This document shows, one piece after another, positions 45,101-53,600 of a stretch of 54,080 nt of DNA. Made by a program: the position numbers and the translations under genes. The number at the start of each line of letters is the position of its first letter. Position 1 is the stretch's first letter. A model generated the notes under the pieces. The model was not told the origin of the DNA and made no database searches. It saw only the letters and a program-made list of their open reading frames with translations. The stretch comes from Bacteroides sp. (lineage in GTDB: Bacteria; Bacteroidota; Bacteroidia; Bacteroidales; P3): contig JAMPIH010000014.1 of the NCBI GenBank assembly GCA_023662825.1, forward strand, positions 1 to 54,080, given 5' to 3'.

Positions 45101-48100
45101 TAGGATTAAGCACCCGCCAGCCGGTAGTGTCGATAAGCCCTTGCGCGGTATCGATAAATGCATTGCCGCCGTTCCAGGTAAACCAAACCCCATCAGAATA
45201 CTGCTTGGGGTCGGGAAGCACGCGATATACCACCGTATCGCCTTCGCAAGGCGTGATGTTGATTCTGGCGGTCGGCCTAAGGGCGTCATTCAGATAGCGG
45301 TTCGCCACAAAAGGAATGGTGTCGGTAAGCTTGAGCACCACCACCATGGAGTCGGGCTCGTTGTAGGTCTCGCAATCGCTGCGGTGCGAAATCACGGTAA
45401 TGGTGTCGTAATCGCCCACACGGTCGGGCACGGTAAAGGTGAGTGTATTCCGCTTGTCCCGCGTGTCTTTGGAATCGATGTTCGAATAAACGATATCCGT
45501 ATAATCATCCGGAAATTTCCATGTAAAATACGTCTGGTCGCGTGTAAGCGAATCCTGCGTGATATCGGGCTGCACCGAAAGGCTTACATCCTTGCGCACG
45601 CAAATGGAATCCGGCCAAGGCTCCGCCTGCATGGGCTTGCCGGTGTAGGGACGAACCACAGCCTTCAGGCTGTCGCGATTGTGACCCGACCAAGGCGGCA
45701 ATATGTTCTCGTTGGGTGTGAAATTGTCAAACTCAAAGCCACAATCCTTCGTCTGTCCAACTACATAGATATTGCCAGTATCTCCCCCAATCTTTACACG
45801 AACCTGCATTTCGTTATGAAAACCGAGGTCTCTACTCTTTGTATATGCCCAGTTCGGATGCTCCGGAACCATTTCTGCAGTACCGTTCCATTCGCCAACA
45901 TTATTGTCGTCGGTCATTACCTGCCAATCGGCAGGAAATTCCCAACGATATAAATCGGTACGTTCCGAAGTATCGCCAGCATACATCATCTGTTCCCCCC
46001 GACAAGGCAAAAGCAAACGGGGATTGTCAGCAAATAACTTCTGAACCTCCGGATTGGGATCTTTCGGATCAAACGCCTCGGCGGTAGAGGTCAATCCATT
46101 TACCACTTTGATATTGACCCGCGTAAATGGATTTACATCAAGCCAATCACCACTACGCAAAGAACTTTCACCGCAACGGTTCTTTAATGCCAAGCGCACT
46201 GAACCGTCTTCCCGTCCCAGACGAACCCGAACAGACGGATCCTGTGTTGCATTTGAACCGGGAGCGAAATTCCATGTAGAAGGCAAATACCAATGATAGT
46301 CCACAGCGTCGGTATTCCTGTCTGGATCCGTTACATCGTATATATAATAGCCTGGATCTTTGCTTTCGTTGCGCATAGTTCTGATTACACCCTCGCACAA
46401 ATTGCTCACCGTATCGTAAACCAAATCTTCATCTTCTTCTCCCAACGTTTCATCTTTCACATGTCCAATTACAGGAATGGTGTCTATGATATTGACGGCA
46501 AAATACAATGGTTCGCCCGTACCGCATTCATTGGCAGCCTTGATACTCATCACGATTTGCCTCCTCCCTTCCAATGCCGCACGTTTACCCCGCTTAACCT
46601 CAAACACCAACACATTCGTGTCGCTCAACTCCCTATCCTTATAAGCTTCTATTGTAACAGCCGTAGTCAGTGCATCCAATTCTTCATCTTTCGATTTTGG
46701 GAAATCTATTTCAAAACCACTCTCATCTCTACCGGGACGGAGTTTCGGCTGTATCTCGTTATTGCGGGTATATAATAAAAAAGCCTGTCTCGGCGTTTTA
46801 TTATCCGCTCGTTGGTTGCAAAACAAAACAGGCTCGGGAAGCCCGTCTTTCGGCCAAGGAATATCTTCATCGTTACCCCCCATTCCGCCACCGACAGAAC
46901 CACCGATACCTCCACCACTGCCACCACCCTCGCTTTCTACTAAGTCCTGCAATTCTTTTTTCGTCTTTCCATTATAGTGATAAAATAATCCTATGGTATC
47001 TATAATCTTTGGGGGACGTGGCGTAGTGCGCAGATCACCATACAGATACTTGGCATTACGGGAAGTATCTCCTCCATTACCGAAACAATAGTTAGTGGGA
47101 CGAACCCGAAACAGCAAAGTGTCCCTTAAACGAGTATCCGTTTCCTGCACACGGGGAGAATTAGCCACCAAACACTCGCCTTCCTGTTCCTTTGTTTCCC
47201 AACCCTTATCTGCATCAATAGGCGCAGTAAGAAGCCATGTATATTCCGTTTGATTTCCATTGGAAATTTCTTCGGAACAAAATCGATAATCTGTTCCACC
47301 ACAGAGAGGTGTCAGTTCATCTATTCCCCCTACCTTACTGCCATATTGATCCCTTATTTCGGAAGTATATGATATCCTGGCATCTATCAATGAGTCGATA
47401 CGAGTCAACTCTATTTCTTCTGCAATACCGGATTCATATTTAAGATTTTTTCCTTGCTCCCGAGCCATAGAATCACAAGGACGGCAATGCAGCCTATATG
47501 AAACCTTTATAATTCTATCCTCATCTTCCGGACGTTCCTTTACCTTAAAACAAACCCGCCCTTTATCCGCACCGAAACCATAACTACTCATATTGGATCT
47601 TTGTGCCATCCTAAGCGTGTCTAAATACAATGCAGCCGTATCGAAAATCCATTCGTATGTATAATGTCGAAAACTGATATCCTCCGGTTTATATGGAACC
47701 GCCTGCAAATAGATAAAACCATTAAAATCTTCTTGAAACCCTCGACTTCGCGCGATCGTATTAGCCGTGTTATTATTAAACTTATCGGAATACCACGTAC
47801 AAGCATTTGCATATTCTTTTCGTCCTCCCGTATCCCATATAGCAGAACCCTTCTGATTGGGATCTTCAATCCACATGATTGCTTTTATGGAAAGTGGATC
47901 CGATGTTAATTTCCGTGATATCACATTGAGGATATCTAGCCGTTGTCCATCAACAATCTCTCTATTTTCACAAGTAGCCGGTTGTACATACCAATAACCG
48001 GCTTCCGATGGAGCAGGCATACTGGTTTTCCACTTGTACATCGTTGCCGGATTAGACAATGGCGTTTCACCACTACTCTGTGATGGAATTTTAGAACCTT

Positions 48101-48728
48101 TGGGATAAATAGCCCACGTATAACGCAAATTTGATTCCTCGTAACCTCCTATTATATAATTGTTTTTGTTAACTGTATAGTTTTGGTCCTCAGGAACTTC
48201 AACTTCATAATCAATACCCTCACAATAAGTCGTGTCATCTAAAAGAGTGCTGAGATTAATAAGTATCGGTTTGGGTTTTTCCGCCAAACGCGGCACAACA
48301 ATCCCCAACAACGGAGCCCGCACTCCCCCTTCCGTAACACTTATAGTAATTTCAAAAGGTTCGTTTATTTGCGTGGTAAGAAACTTTATTTCAATCGTAT
48401 CATCATATATCCCAGACTTACCTACTATCTCTATCATATTTTTGGGATTCACATCCCATTCACATTGCGCCGAAGCATCCGAAAACCACAATTTAGTCTG
48501 TCGCGCCGAACTAAATACACAGTACATAGCCCCATTTTGTAACGGCCCGATTGTTCCACCCGATTTAGCTCCTGACTGCGCTCCGGCTTTTGCGGGCACA
48601 CTCATATACAGGCGCGAATCTTGTGCACAGACTACGTTGCCGAGCCATAAAAAGCCCCACAAACTCAAAAAGAACACCACAGCGCATTTACCTATATGGA
48701 CACGCTGTTTAAAAAAATAGTTATCCAC
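39105..48728 (-). CDS. Giant T9SS type B adhesin with PKD-like modules (SprB-like)
   Basis: The 3207-aa protein starts with GTG at 48728, since no ATG lies in frame near the signal sequence (CAVVFFLSLWGFLWLGNVVCA, about 15-35). A Gly-rich patch (GGGSGGGIGGSVGGG) lies near 600. The body is a chain of beta-sandwich modules of about 150-200 residues: each has a Cys-containing opening (C-x-G-[DE]), a central Y-x-W-x-F-P strand and a late N-x-C-G motif. I counted at least twelve such late motifs. These match PKD-like domains. The end, PNAFTPNGDGKNDVF ... FTRWGEEIYH ... GWDGTNK ... PGDYLYV, is the gliding-motility-associated type B sorting domain. It should be exported by T9SS and held at the surface with its OmpA and PorP neighbours. 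The first third is more AT-rich than the rest. Confidence 0.9.
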   Translation of the reverse strand: MDNYFFKQRVHIGKCAVVFFLSLWGFLWLGNVVCAQDSRLYMSVPAKAGAQSGAKSGGTIGPLQNGAMYCVFSSARQTKLWFSDASAQCEWDVNPKNMIEIVGKSGIYDDTIEIKFLTTQINEPFEITISVTEGGVRAPLLGIVVPRLAEKPKPILINLSTLLDDTTYCEGIDYEVEVPEDQNYTVNKNNYIIGGYEESNLRYTWAIYPKGSKIPSQSSGETPLSNPATMYKWKTSMPAPSEAGYWYVQPATCENREIVDGQRLDILNVISRKLTSDPLSIKAIMWIEDPNQKGSAIWDTGGRKEYANACTWYSDKFNNNTANTIARSRGFQEDFNGFIYLQAVPYKPEDISFRHYTYEWIFDTAALYLDTLRMAQRSNMSSYGFGADKGRVCFKVKERPEDEDRIIKVSYRLHCRPCDSMAREQGKNLKYESGIAEEIELTRIDSLIDARISYTSEIRDQYGSKVGGIDELTPLCGGTDYRFCSEEISNGNQTEYTWLLTAPIDADKGWETKEQEGECLVANSPRVQETDTRLRDTLLFRVRPTNYCFGNGGDTSRNAKYLYGDLRTTPRPPKIIDTIGLFYHYNGKTKKELQDLVESEGGGSGGGIGGSVGGGMGGNDEDIPWPKDGLPEPVLFCNQRADNKTPRQAFLLYTRNNEIQPKLRPGRDESGFEIDFPKSKDEELDALTTAVTIEAYKDRELSDTNVLVFEVKRGKRAALEGRRQIVMSIKAANECGTGEPLYFAVNIIDTIPVIGHVKDETLGEEDEDLVYDTVSNLCEGVIRTMRNESKDPGYYIYDVTDPDRNTDAVDYHWYLPSTWNFAPGSNATQDPSVRVRLGREDGSVRLALKNRCGESSLRSGDWLDVNPFTRVNIKVVNGLTSTAEAFDPKDPNPEVQKLFADNPRLLLPCRGEQMMYAGDTSERTDLYRWEFPADWQVMTDDNNVGEWNGTAEMVPEHPNWAYTKSRDLGFHNEMQVRVKIGGDTGNIYVVGQTKDCGFEFDNFTPNENILPPWSGHNRDSLKAVVRPYTGKPMQAEPWPDSICVRKDVSLSVQPDITQDSLTRDQTYFTWKFPDDYTDIVYSNIDSKDTRDKRNTLTFTVPDRVGDYDTITVISHRSDCETYNEPDSMVVVLKLTDTIPFVANRYLNDALRPTARINITPCEGDTVVYRVLPDPKQYSDGVWFTWNGGNAFIDTAQGLIDTTGWRVLNPTGIYSDTLKMIVGRNALELGAQIKSPCGLSSVFATVFNPIGLVRDTVHLVEGRNLLCMGEKVAFEWDSVKYATQYEWFYPWGKEHDTLSIDNKMFYREFGRKTEFAEGFVYVLPSNKCGVGPYSDTVRIENVIKDLKAPSVTDFDKVVDFTVSGDTVFDTVCLRTDRKYLVEYKDESYEEGMAWRYKWFEFAVNSEDALTVEAGYETDSSVVQFANQAGFEEKFLGVAIRHKECALWGDTLTIRIKPADTVAITDADLADRLSDWEQEDKKIVTRPCGGSAANAEWHFNSDFGEEGIRYRFVWWDSLSQTRARYHDADGVMVSSAVKKDDNFTWLNPKQEDDLEKAWYSGDEDVLEVSIPNNQLLYLSVDLKNRCGISRLPSLAIRTVVSISDSTYKLQMLSERVCDGDSLVFRVDSSANIGGFIWHYPWGAQLDTVNVGTQVVRSFNAEDYQAGEVYVVPYNGCGNAQESNRIDIAEVLRIPSRAVPVNFDPAYDAEKDPVAKDTLCMREEITLHVHSDSWEEGKYETQWRLVQGSATGFEREDESCTLTQTDVNAEPFVLEFSSRAKGCRRYSDTLQIRILSMDTLTFALVEDEDEDLGRLEVLLPSIVLNYADNTPIAMDPCGGTEQKYTIAKNIHWSILSDAESYFSWNAKGEAPQSSVGDDLALGSTDWTYVGAPIDGFYRDLPLKVGADELQLHVNLRNICGTSHSPALALVPKPAVLQEPVITPAPICLSEKLDLDCREVDNADKYYWEFPWEPRKLESEVPHLTVDQVTDIDGTVTVYGSNACGSGPKATFEAKVIHTPHKPLPDWYAQEDHTYSYDADTVTDVVCLHGGGIYLKVRQDGADAPGVEFKYVRLRGESMAVTEKGIITPNAAATVDSSVLVAVYGYYTACGGSGDPLYVRLGYEDTISSAELGKVNVSPAELEENPEPCPEEEIEFSVEHHIAPAYKWVLPTGWSFKEGTDSTDAKVTVIVGNQRGAVGVSPVTSFSELGCGSLLAKPVYSVTFTPRAVPQTPGFAVFEERPCVGEVVRYELPQSTASNIKAYRWEFPGDWRIAGTDAAVVGAVGDTNILSVTPNNFCPVIVGKDTGDIVVYAMDECGDRLVRGIPVSKKAYPVDTARLLVSGDQNVCLDSTVYLTVQALNAYTDATDYDLRIEYAKEGDNEIEVSEDGGKMRLVIKCLNTDTARLVFTPKNLFGCAAEPFVHYLITDTVPEIPGVIDGPDMVCEDNPYTFVFTVDPEKKAIFEDIDYHWEVPQGWHIDSIVGGDTVLHAYFDTLSAPGRTKDTILCYPRSGCGTAFPTVFEVSIRPQDEFNDSILVERPDPCLGTELQAWLKDKDSYDLDTIRFFWNTPAGWTRLDGNELPQTSYLVQYDTASYISVRYRRHNSCGMSKAVGLRVTVKDSAAKARFDGIAYPCYTRDVYEMAVWPDPEHIDSVAWFYENSYTATVLARRDSYMKTDSLVIGNTAHSTQPVSVTVRSFNECGSRDTVFTISPITTISDFNSTVQVPRYCLSDTGYAYINLTAAQRNQGLFFEWSFEPDSLYTPLDAFVLGDSVSVLQYLSGATEDTLRLVMLAGNDCSRLADSMLSPRIVELVPFRYRIFAAYDTSYSVVYGSEHVPVLVAETSVGDTNAYTYRWQPETRLYPLQDSGRTNRRYTKTLVQDVETFYVDSRQKAVAGQASLPFYRRDGLCLAYDTVRIRVDSLLGVTFEGEWFACAGMDKELLALVTGGNYDRMRVDTAGGQNGYHYYIHWYRWNDSAWQELESDRNRATATVTHDKAGDYLYRVIVSDSTFLRDSVSETVSAHGDTADVWLSVFDSPSVRFTNVSSNPVEVPVGSRIQVQSRVEEGTGEYAYRWTSAPDTTLVLPGYEAEPETRTHSIYQASELRLVVLDTLSGCTASDTVYIKLGKGSDIPNAFTPNGDGKNDVFLKGVSELTIFTRWGEEIYHTTTGEGWDGTNKNKKVRPGDYLYVAVVRENGKDLVFKGVVTVLKVD

Positions 48729-48740
48729 AAGAAATTTCTT
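48729..48740. repeat. Perfect 12-bp palindrome at the start of the giant adhesin gene
   Basis: aagaaatttctt directly precedes the GTG start. TTATCCACA, an exact E. coli-type DnaA box, overlaps the start codon (48721-48729), and TTATCAACA follows at 48763-48771 in the same orientation. They may be operator or protein-binding sites; nothing more can be said from sequence. Confidence 0.4.
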
Positions 48741-48784
48741 GATTATCTGTATTTTAATAAATTTATCAACAGCACATACCTTTA

Positions 48785-48792
48785 CAAAGATA
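48785..48792 (-). promoter_or_regulatory. -7 promoter element for the giant adhesin gene
   Basis: TATCTTTG on the minus strand matches TAnnTTTG exactly. A TTG 23 bases upstream (ending 48816) could be the -33 element, slightly farther than usual. This gives a leader of about 50 bases before the GTG start. Confidence 0.55.
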
Positions 48793-48883
48793 ATAAATTT
48801 TCAATAGGTCTTTTTCAATTCCTCAAGCGAGCCTCCGTTTCTACAAGGCCGTCCTGCTGCCGATGACCGCCATCGATAAAACA

Positions 48884-48917
48884 AAAGGGCATCCGACCCG
48901 ATGGCCGGACGCCCTTT
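48884..48917 (-). terminator. Intrinsic terminator after the C69 peptidase gene
   Basis: aaagggc-a-tccg pairs with cgga-c-gcccttt with one mismatch and a 10-base loop. On the minus strand TTTTGTTTT follows. It lies 21 bases after the stop at 48939 and separates this unit from the adhesin operon. Confidence 0.85.
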
Positions 48918-48938
48918 CGCGTAAGGTTGCGTTCTATC

Positions 48939-50642
48939 TTATTTCACTTCCACTTCCTTGATGTTGTCGCCGCAGTCTTCCACGATTTTCCTGTACCAGA
49001 ATTCGGGATAGGGCGGCCATTCGGGCATTTCCATATGTCCGTAAGGGGTCGTGGTGAAATTGCCGTTGGCGTTGGTCTTCTTTACATTGCCGTCGATATA
49101 TTTCACCAACAGGTATTCACTCAGTTTCTTCCATAAATTGAACATAAACTCAGCCTTGGCGTTCGAGAACTGATTGGCGAAGGCCACCAACCTGGCGTTG
49201 TCGGTCTCGTCTTTCATCCTGGCGTCGTTTTCGGCCACTTCCTGCTGGAAAGCGTTTTCCAGATACGACTGAACCTTCTGGATATCCTCGATCATGTCGC
49301 TGTAACGGCCATAGGCGAAATTGGTAACCAGATTGAACAGCCAGAAAGCCGAGGTGGGCGAATAGGTAACCATATCGCCGTTGCCCACACGGAAACAGAG
49401 GGGAATCTCGGTGATACCGCAGTACATGGGAGCGTAGCAGGTGGAATAGGTGTCGTCCACGCCGAACCAGAGGATGCCGCCGATCTGACGGGGCAGCCAG
49501 CCACGGCACTGCGCCACGAACGAGAAACCGGTCTGCTGCGTAGAGGTAGCCCTCTCGTGGATGTATTTCTTGCCGTCCACCTCGAAGTCCATGGGGCGCC
49601 AACGGTAAGGACAGGCGAACGGACCGGCGCCCAGATCCTTGGTCATATCCATTGAGGTTCCTTCGTAGTGGTCGCGCATAAAGCTCATCATATCGTTGAG
49701 CGTAAGCTTGCGGTCGGGCTTGATCCAGAGCGGCATGCGGTGGGAGGCGTTCTCGCCGCGGGCATAGTCTTCGTATTGGGCGGCTTCGGCGCGGTTGGCC
49801 TTCATGAAACCGGCCCAGACACGGGCCTCGCAGCCCCTCATGCCGCTGAACGTAAGCGGACAGTAGGTGTCCGAGAAACTGAAATCCTCGAACTTGCCGC
49901 TGTACAGGCCAGCGCTCTTGGCGTAATCGACCACATCGGCGGAGTAGATGCATTCCACCGTGGCCAGGTTGTACTTCTTGGCCAGGTCCTTGCTCGTAAT
50001 GGAAGTCTTGCCGTTGGCGGGCTTGATCTTGGTGATGCGCGCCTGGTTCGCGTGACCGGAGATATAGCCGTCGGGAATACGGTAGGCCACCCAGACCGCG
50101 CCTCTGTTGCCTACCCCCTTACCCACCATTTCCATAATCCACACTTCATTAGGGTCACAGATCGAGAACGATTCGCCGCCGGAAGCATAGCCGTAGGTGC
50201 GCACCAGCTCGTCCATCACCTTGATGGCTTCGCGGGCGGTCTTGGCACGCTGCAAGGTAACGTAAATCAAGCTGCCGTAGTCCATAATGCCCGTGGTGTC
50301 CACCAACTGGGGAAGGCCGCCGAAAGTGGTCTCGCCGATCGCCAGCTGATATTCATTCATATTACCCACCACCGAATAAGTGTGGCGAGCCTGCTTGATC
50401 TGCCCCAACTTACGGCCCGAATCCCATTCGTAGATGTCGAGCATCGCCCCTTCGGGATAGTCGGCGGCCGGAATGTAATACAGTTCGCCATACAGCACAT
50501 GGCTGTCGGCGGCATAGCTGATCATGGTCGAACCGTCCTTGCTGGCGCCTTTGGTAATCAAGAAATTGGTACAGGCAATGCCGTTACCCACGCAAAGGGC
50601 CGCAAAGCCTATCGCGCACAAGAGTTTTCTAAAATTCTTCAT
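48939..50642 (-). CDS. Secreted C69-family dipeptidase (Ntn hydrolase)
   Basis: The 567-aa product has a signal-like N-terminus followed by GIACTNFLITKGASKDGSTM. Cys24 is the nucleophile that becomes N-terminal after cleavage, as in C69 (PepD/U34) dipeptidases. Further conserved parts are ISYAADSH, GNMNEYQLAIGETTFGG, DYGSLIYVTLQRAKTAREAIKVM, YGYASGGESFSICDPNEVWIMEMVGKG and DPNEVW. These enzymes cut dipeptides or related amides, and secreted forms are common in Porphyromonas and relatives that live on peptides. No T9SS sorting domain is seen, so it is probably periplasmic. It follows the 1010-aa T9SS gene after 39 bases, possibly on the same transcript. Confidence 0.93.
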   Translation of the reverse strand: MKNFRKLLCAIGFAALCVGNGIACTNFLITKGASKDGSTMISYAADSHVLYGELYYIPAADYPEGAMLDIYEWDSGRKLGQIKQARHTYSVVGNMNEYQLAIGETTFGGLPQLVDTTGIMDYGSLIYVTLQRAKTAREAIKVMDELVRTYGYASGGESFSICDPNEVWIMEMVGKGVGNRGAVWVAYRIPDGYISGHANQARITKIKPANGKTSITSKDLAKKYNLATVECIYSADVVDYAKSAGLYSGKFEDFSFSDTYCPLTFSGMRGCEARVWAGFMKANRAEAAQYEDYARGENASHRMPLWIKPDRKLTLNDMMSFMRDHYEGTSMDMTKDLGAGPFACPYRWRPMDFEVDGKKYIHERATSTQQTGFSFVAQCRGWLPRQIGGILWFGVDDTYSTCYAPMYCGITEIPLCFRVGNGDMVTYSPTSAFWLFNLVTNFAYGRYSDMIEDIQKVQSYLENAFQQEVAENDARMKDETDNARLVAFANQFSNAKAEFMFNLWKKLSEYLLVKYIDGNVKKTNANGNFTTTPYGHMEMPEWPPYPEFWYRKIVEDCGDNIKEVEVK

Positions 50643-50681
50643 TATGTATGATATAACAAGATTACAAGTTATCGGAAAACA

Positions 50682-53600
50682 TTACCGACGGATAATCACC
50701 TTTACGAAATCGAACTCGGTCTTGCCTTCCTTAAGGGTTTCCAGCCTCAGGATATAGATACCGCTGGGCAAGGACTGCATGTTCATGCTGATACGGTACA
50801 GACCCTGCTGGCGTTCGCCCTCCACGAAGGTGAGCACGTTTTCGCCTAGGAGCGAATACAGCTTGAGGTTCACCAGGCAGCTTTCGCCCACATGGTAGGT
50901 GGCATCGCCCCAGGAGGAAATCGGGTTGGGGATTACGCTGATGATATGGCTGTCGTGCTTCTTTTCGCCGTGATGGTCGCCGCTGTTGGTCACCAGACCC
51001 TTCTCTTCGTTCACAAACGGCATATATACGGTATCGCCGTTCTCGATAAGCGGTTCCCAACGGAAATCGTCTTCCTCTTCCTCCTCGTCCACTTCAAGCA
51101 GCTGGAGCTGCGGCATGGCCACTTCCCAAGGCACGATGCGCGAAAGCGTGTCAGAAACCACGTATTGCGTAAGGTTGTTCTTGAAATAACTGCCCACATT
51201 CTTTACCGGATTGCCGTTCAGCTTGAAACGCAACATCAGTATGGTGTCGCCCTTGTGGAAATAAGGCTTGTCCTTGCTGATCCAGGTGGTGAGGATCTGG
51301 TCGTCCACCACATTCTGTGCCAGATTGGAGGTCTTGGGATTGAGGATGGAAGGCATACGCACGTTTACCGGCTCTATCTTGTCGGGATCGAAATACAGGA
51401 ACAACTGGAAGCCGGCAAGATAGCCTTCGTCCACACTCAAAACCGGGAAATCCAGCAGACGTTCGTTGGCATAGACGGAAATCTTGCCGAACTTCGCCAG
51501 CGAAGCCTTCTTAATCCGCCTGCCCTTCTGCAACTGACCGGAACTCGAATTGTCGTTGTAGTTACGGTCGGCATCCCCACGCATCACCCCGCGAACATGG
51601 AACATGGTGTCGGTGGTGAGTTCGAGCGTATCGATACTGTAGGCCCAGTCGTCGATGGGCTTCTGGGTGTTGTCGTCGGTATATTTGTTGCCATTGCTCA
51701 GAATCTGGGCCACCTTGTTCTGGATGGCCGTGGCGTCGTTACCGTCCAGACCCAAGGTAACGGTAGGCGTGGAGGTCAGGTTCACGTTGCTGGCCCACCA
51801 CCACATGGAATACTGCGGATTGGTCTTCTCGGGCAGCTTGGCCTGATCCAGAACGCGGGCCACATAGTTCTGAACCCAGGTGGCGTCGTTCCCGTTCAAG
51901 CCGATATTACCGTAAACACTCTGTTTCTGCGGGCTTTCGCCGGTAATGACGTACCTGCCGCGCATATAATACTTGCCGAAATCGAAATAACCGTCCTTGT
52001 CGCTTTGCGTGTTGTCCAACAGGTTTCCGTTCTCATCATACAGCATTACGGTAACGTTGGCTATCGGCCGGTGCTTGTCGTTAATGGCATTCCCGATGGT
52101 AATATCCTGATCGTAAGGCATATCGGAACTGCGGGTATCGGGGGGGACAAGAACCGAAGGCCGCCAGAAACTGGCGTAGCTTACAAAGCCGCTTACCCGG
52201 AAGCCTTTCACGATGGCTACCCGGATGGTGTCGTAGTACGAACAGAGGTGTTCGGGCGCGTGGGGATAAAGCGCCTTCAGTTCGGGCGTGGCCTCCACCT
52301 TGATGGGGAACAGCAAGGTATCGCCGTCGAGGGTATCGGAAATATAGAACGGTCCCTGTCCTGCGAACAGATTGGTTCCGCCCTGCCCCAACAAGGTCTT
52401 GATATGCACGCTGTCGGCCATCGCAACGTCACCGTAGGGCTGCAAGCCATTGGGACTGAACCCCCGGTTGGGCGATATCGACTCACCATACTGATTGATC
52501 GGCTGATACCAGGTTATATTGGCGTATTTGCCGCCACCATCGGGCAAGTCGGGCGAGCCTGCCCACAGACAAAGCCCGTGGTCTTGCTGCACAGCCGTAT
52601 CGGGCTGACGCGCATATAAAATGGGAATGGTGCGTATCGTAAACGTGTCGAGCGCCTCCACACCGTTCTTCAGGTGAGCGATCACCTTGACCCGCACGCT
52701 GTCGATATGGTATTCCTGAGTGCGTTCCACATCTTCGTTATACCGCTGCAGGGCATCCTCCAAGGCGGCGATCCAGGCTCGGTAATAGGCCGGGGTAACG
52801 GGCACGATGGCATTGAGCGAATCGCGAACGGAGGCGTTGGTGGCCGAATCATCGGGCAAGCCGAGGGTGGCGATCACATGCGCGATCTGGTCCTCCAGAC
52901 TCATTTCCTCGCGCAAGCCGTCGGGCCAGGTGGCTAAGAGCGTGTTGAGGCGGCTGATGAGCGCCTGCAGGCTGTCTTTATTACGTAACGACCAATCCTT
53001 AAAAGGATTGTATGTAGTGGAAAGATGGGGATGGAAGGTCATCGTGGTATCGGTATGGTCGTAGGGGCCGTACACGATAAGGCTGTCGTTGCTGTGGACG
53101 GTATCGTAGATATTAACGCAATGACGGGTGGTGATGGTGTCGAAGTAGTAGGATGTGTCTATCTCGCGGCAATGAACCTCGAAGGCGTATTCGCTCACCG
53201 TATCGTAATGATACTCGTCTATCAGCACATAAACCCCGTCCTGTTCCACGGATTTCTTACCGATAGGGAAACTGTCGATGGTCTGCGAAAGCAGATGCCA
53301 AACGGAATCGCAATGTGTTATAGGATATTTGCCCTTGATGGGAACCAAGCGGCAGACTACGCTGTCGTAGGGAACACGGATCGTATCCACCATTCCTCCA
53401 AAACCAGGAATGAGCAAAATATTATAGAAAGTATGCGTTTCATACTTTTTCTCATAAAGACCTTCTCCATCTGAAGGCATTACTTTCCCTATAGAAGATA
53501 CCGTATCTGTAAAAGTGCCACGACACTCAGACCCATTATCATATTCAAAATCAGATAATTCAAGAATATTTCTAATAGCTCCCAATGTATAAGGCACCAG

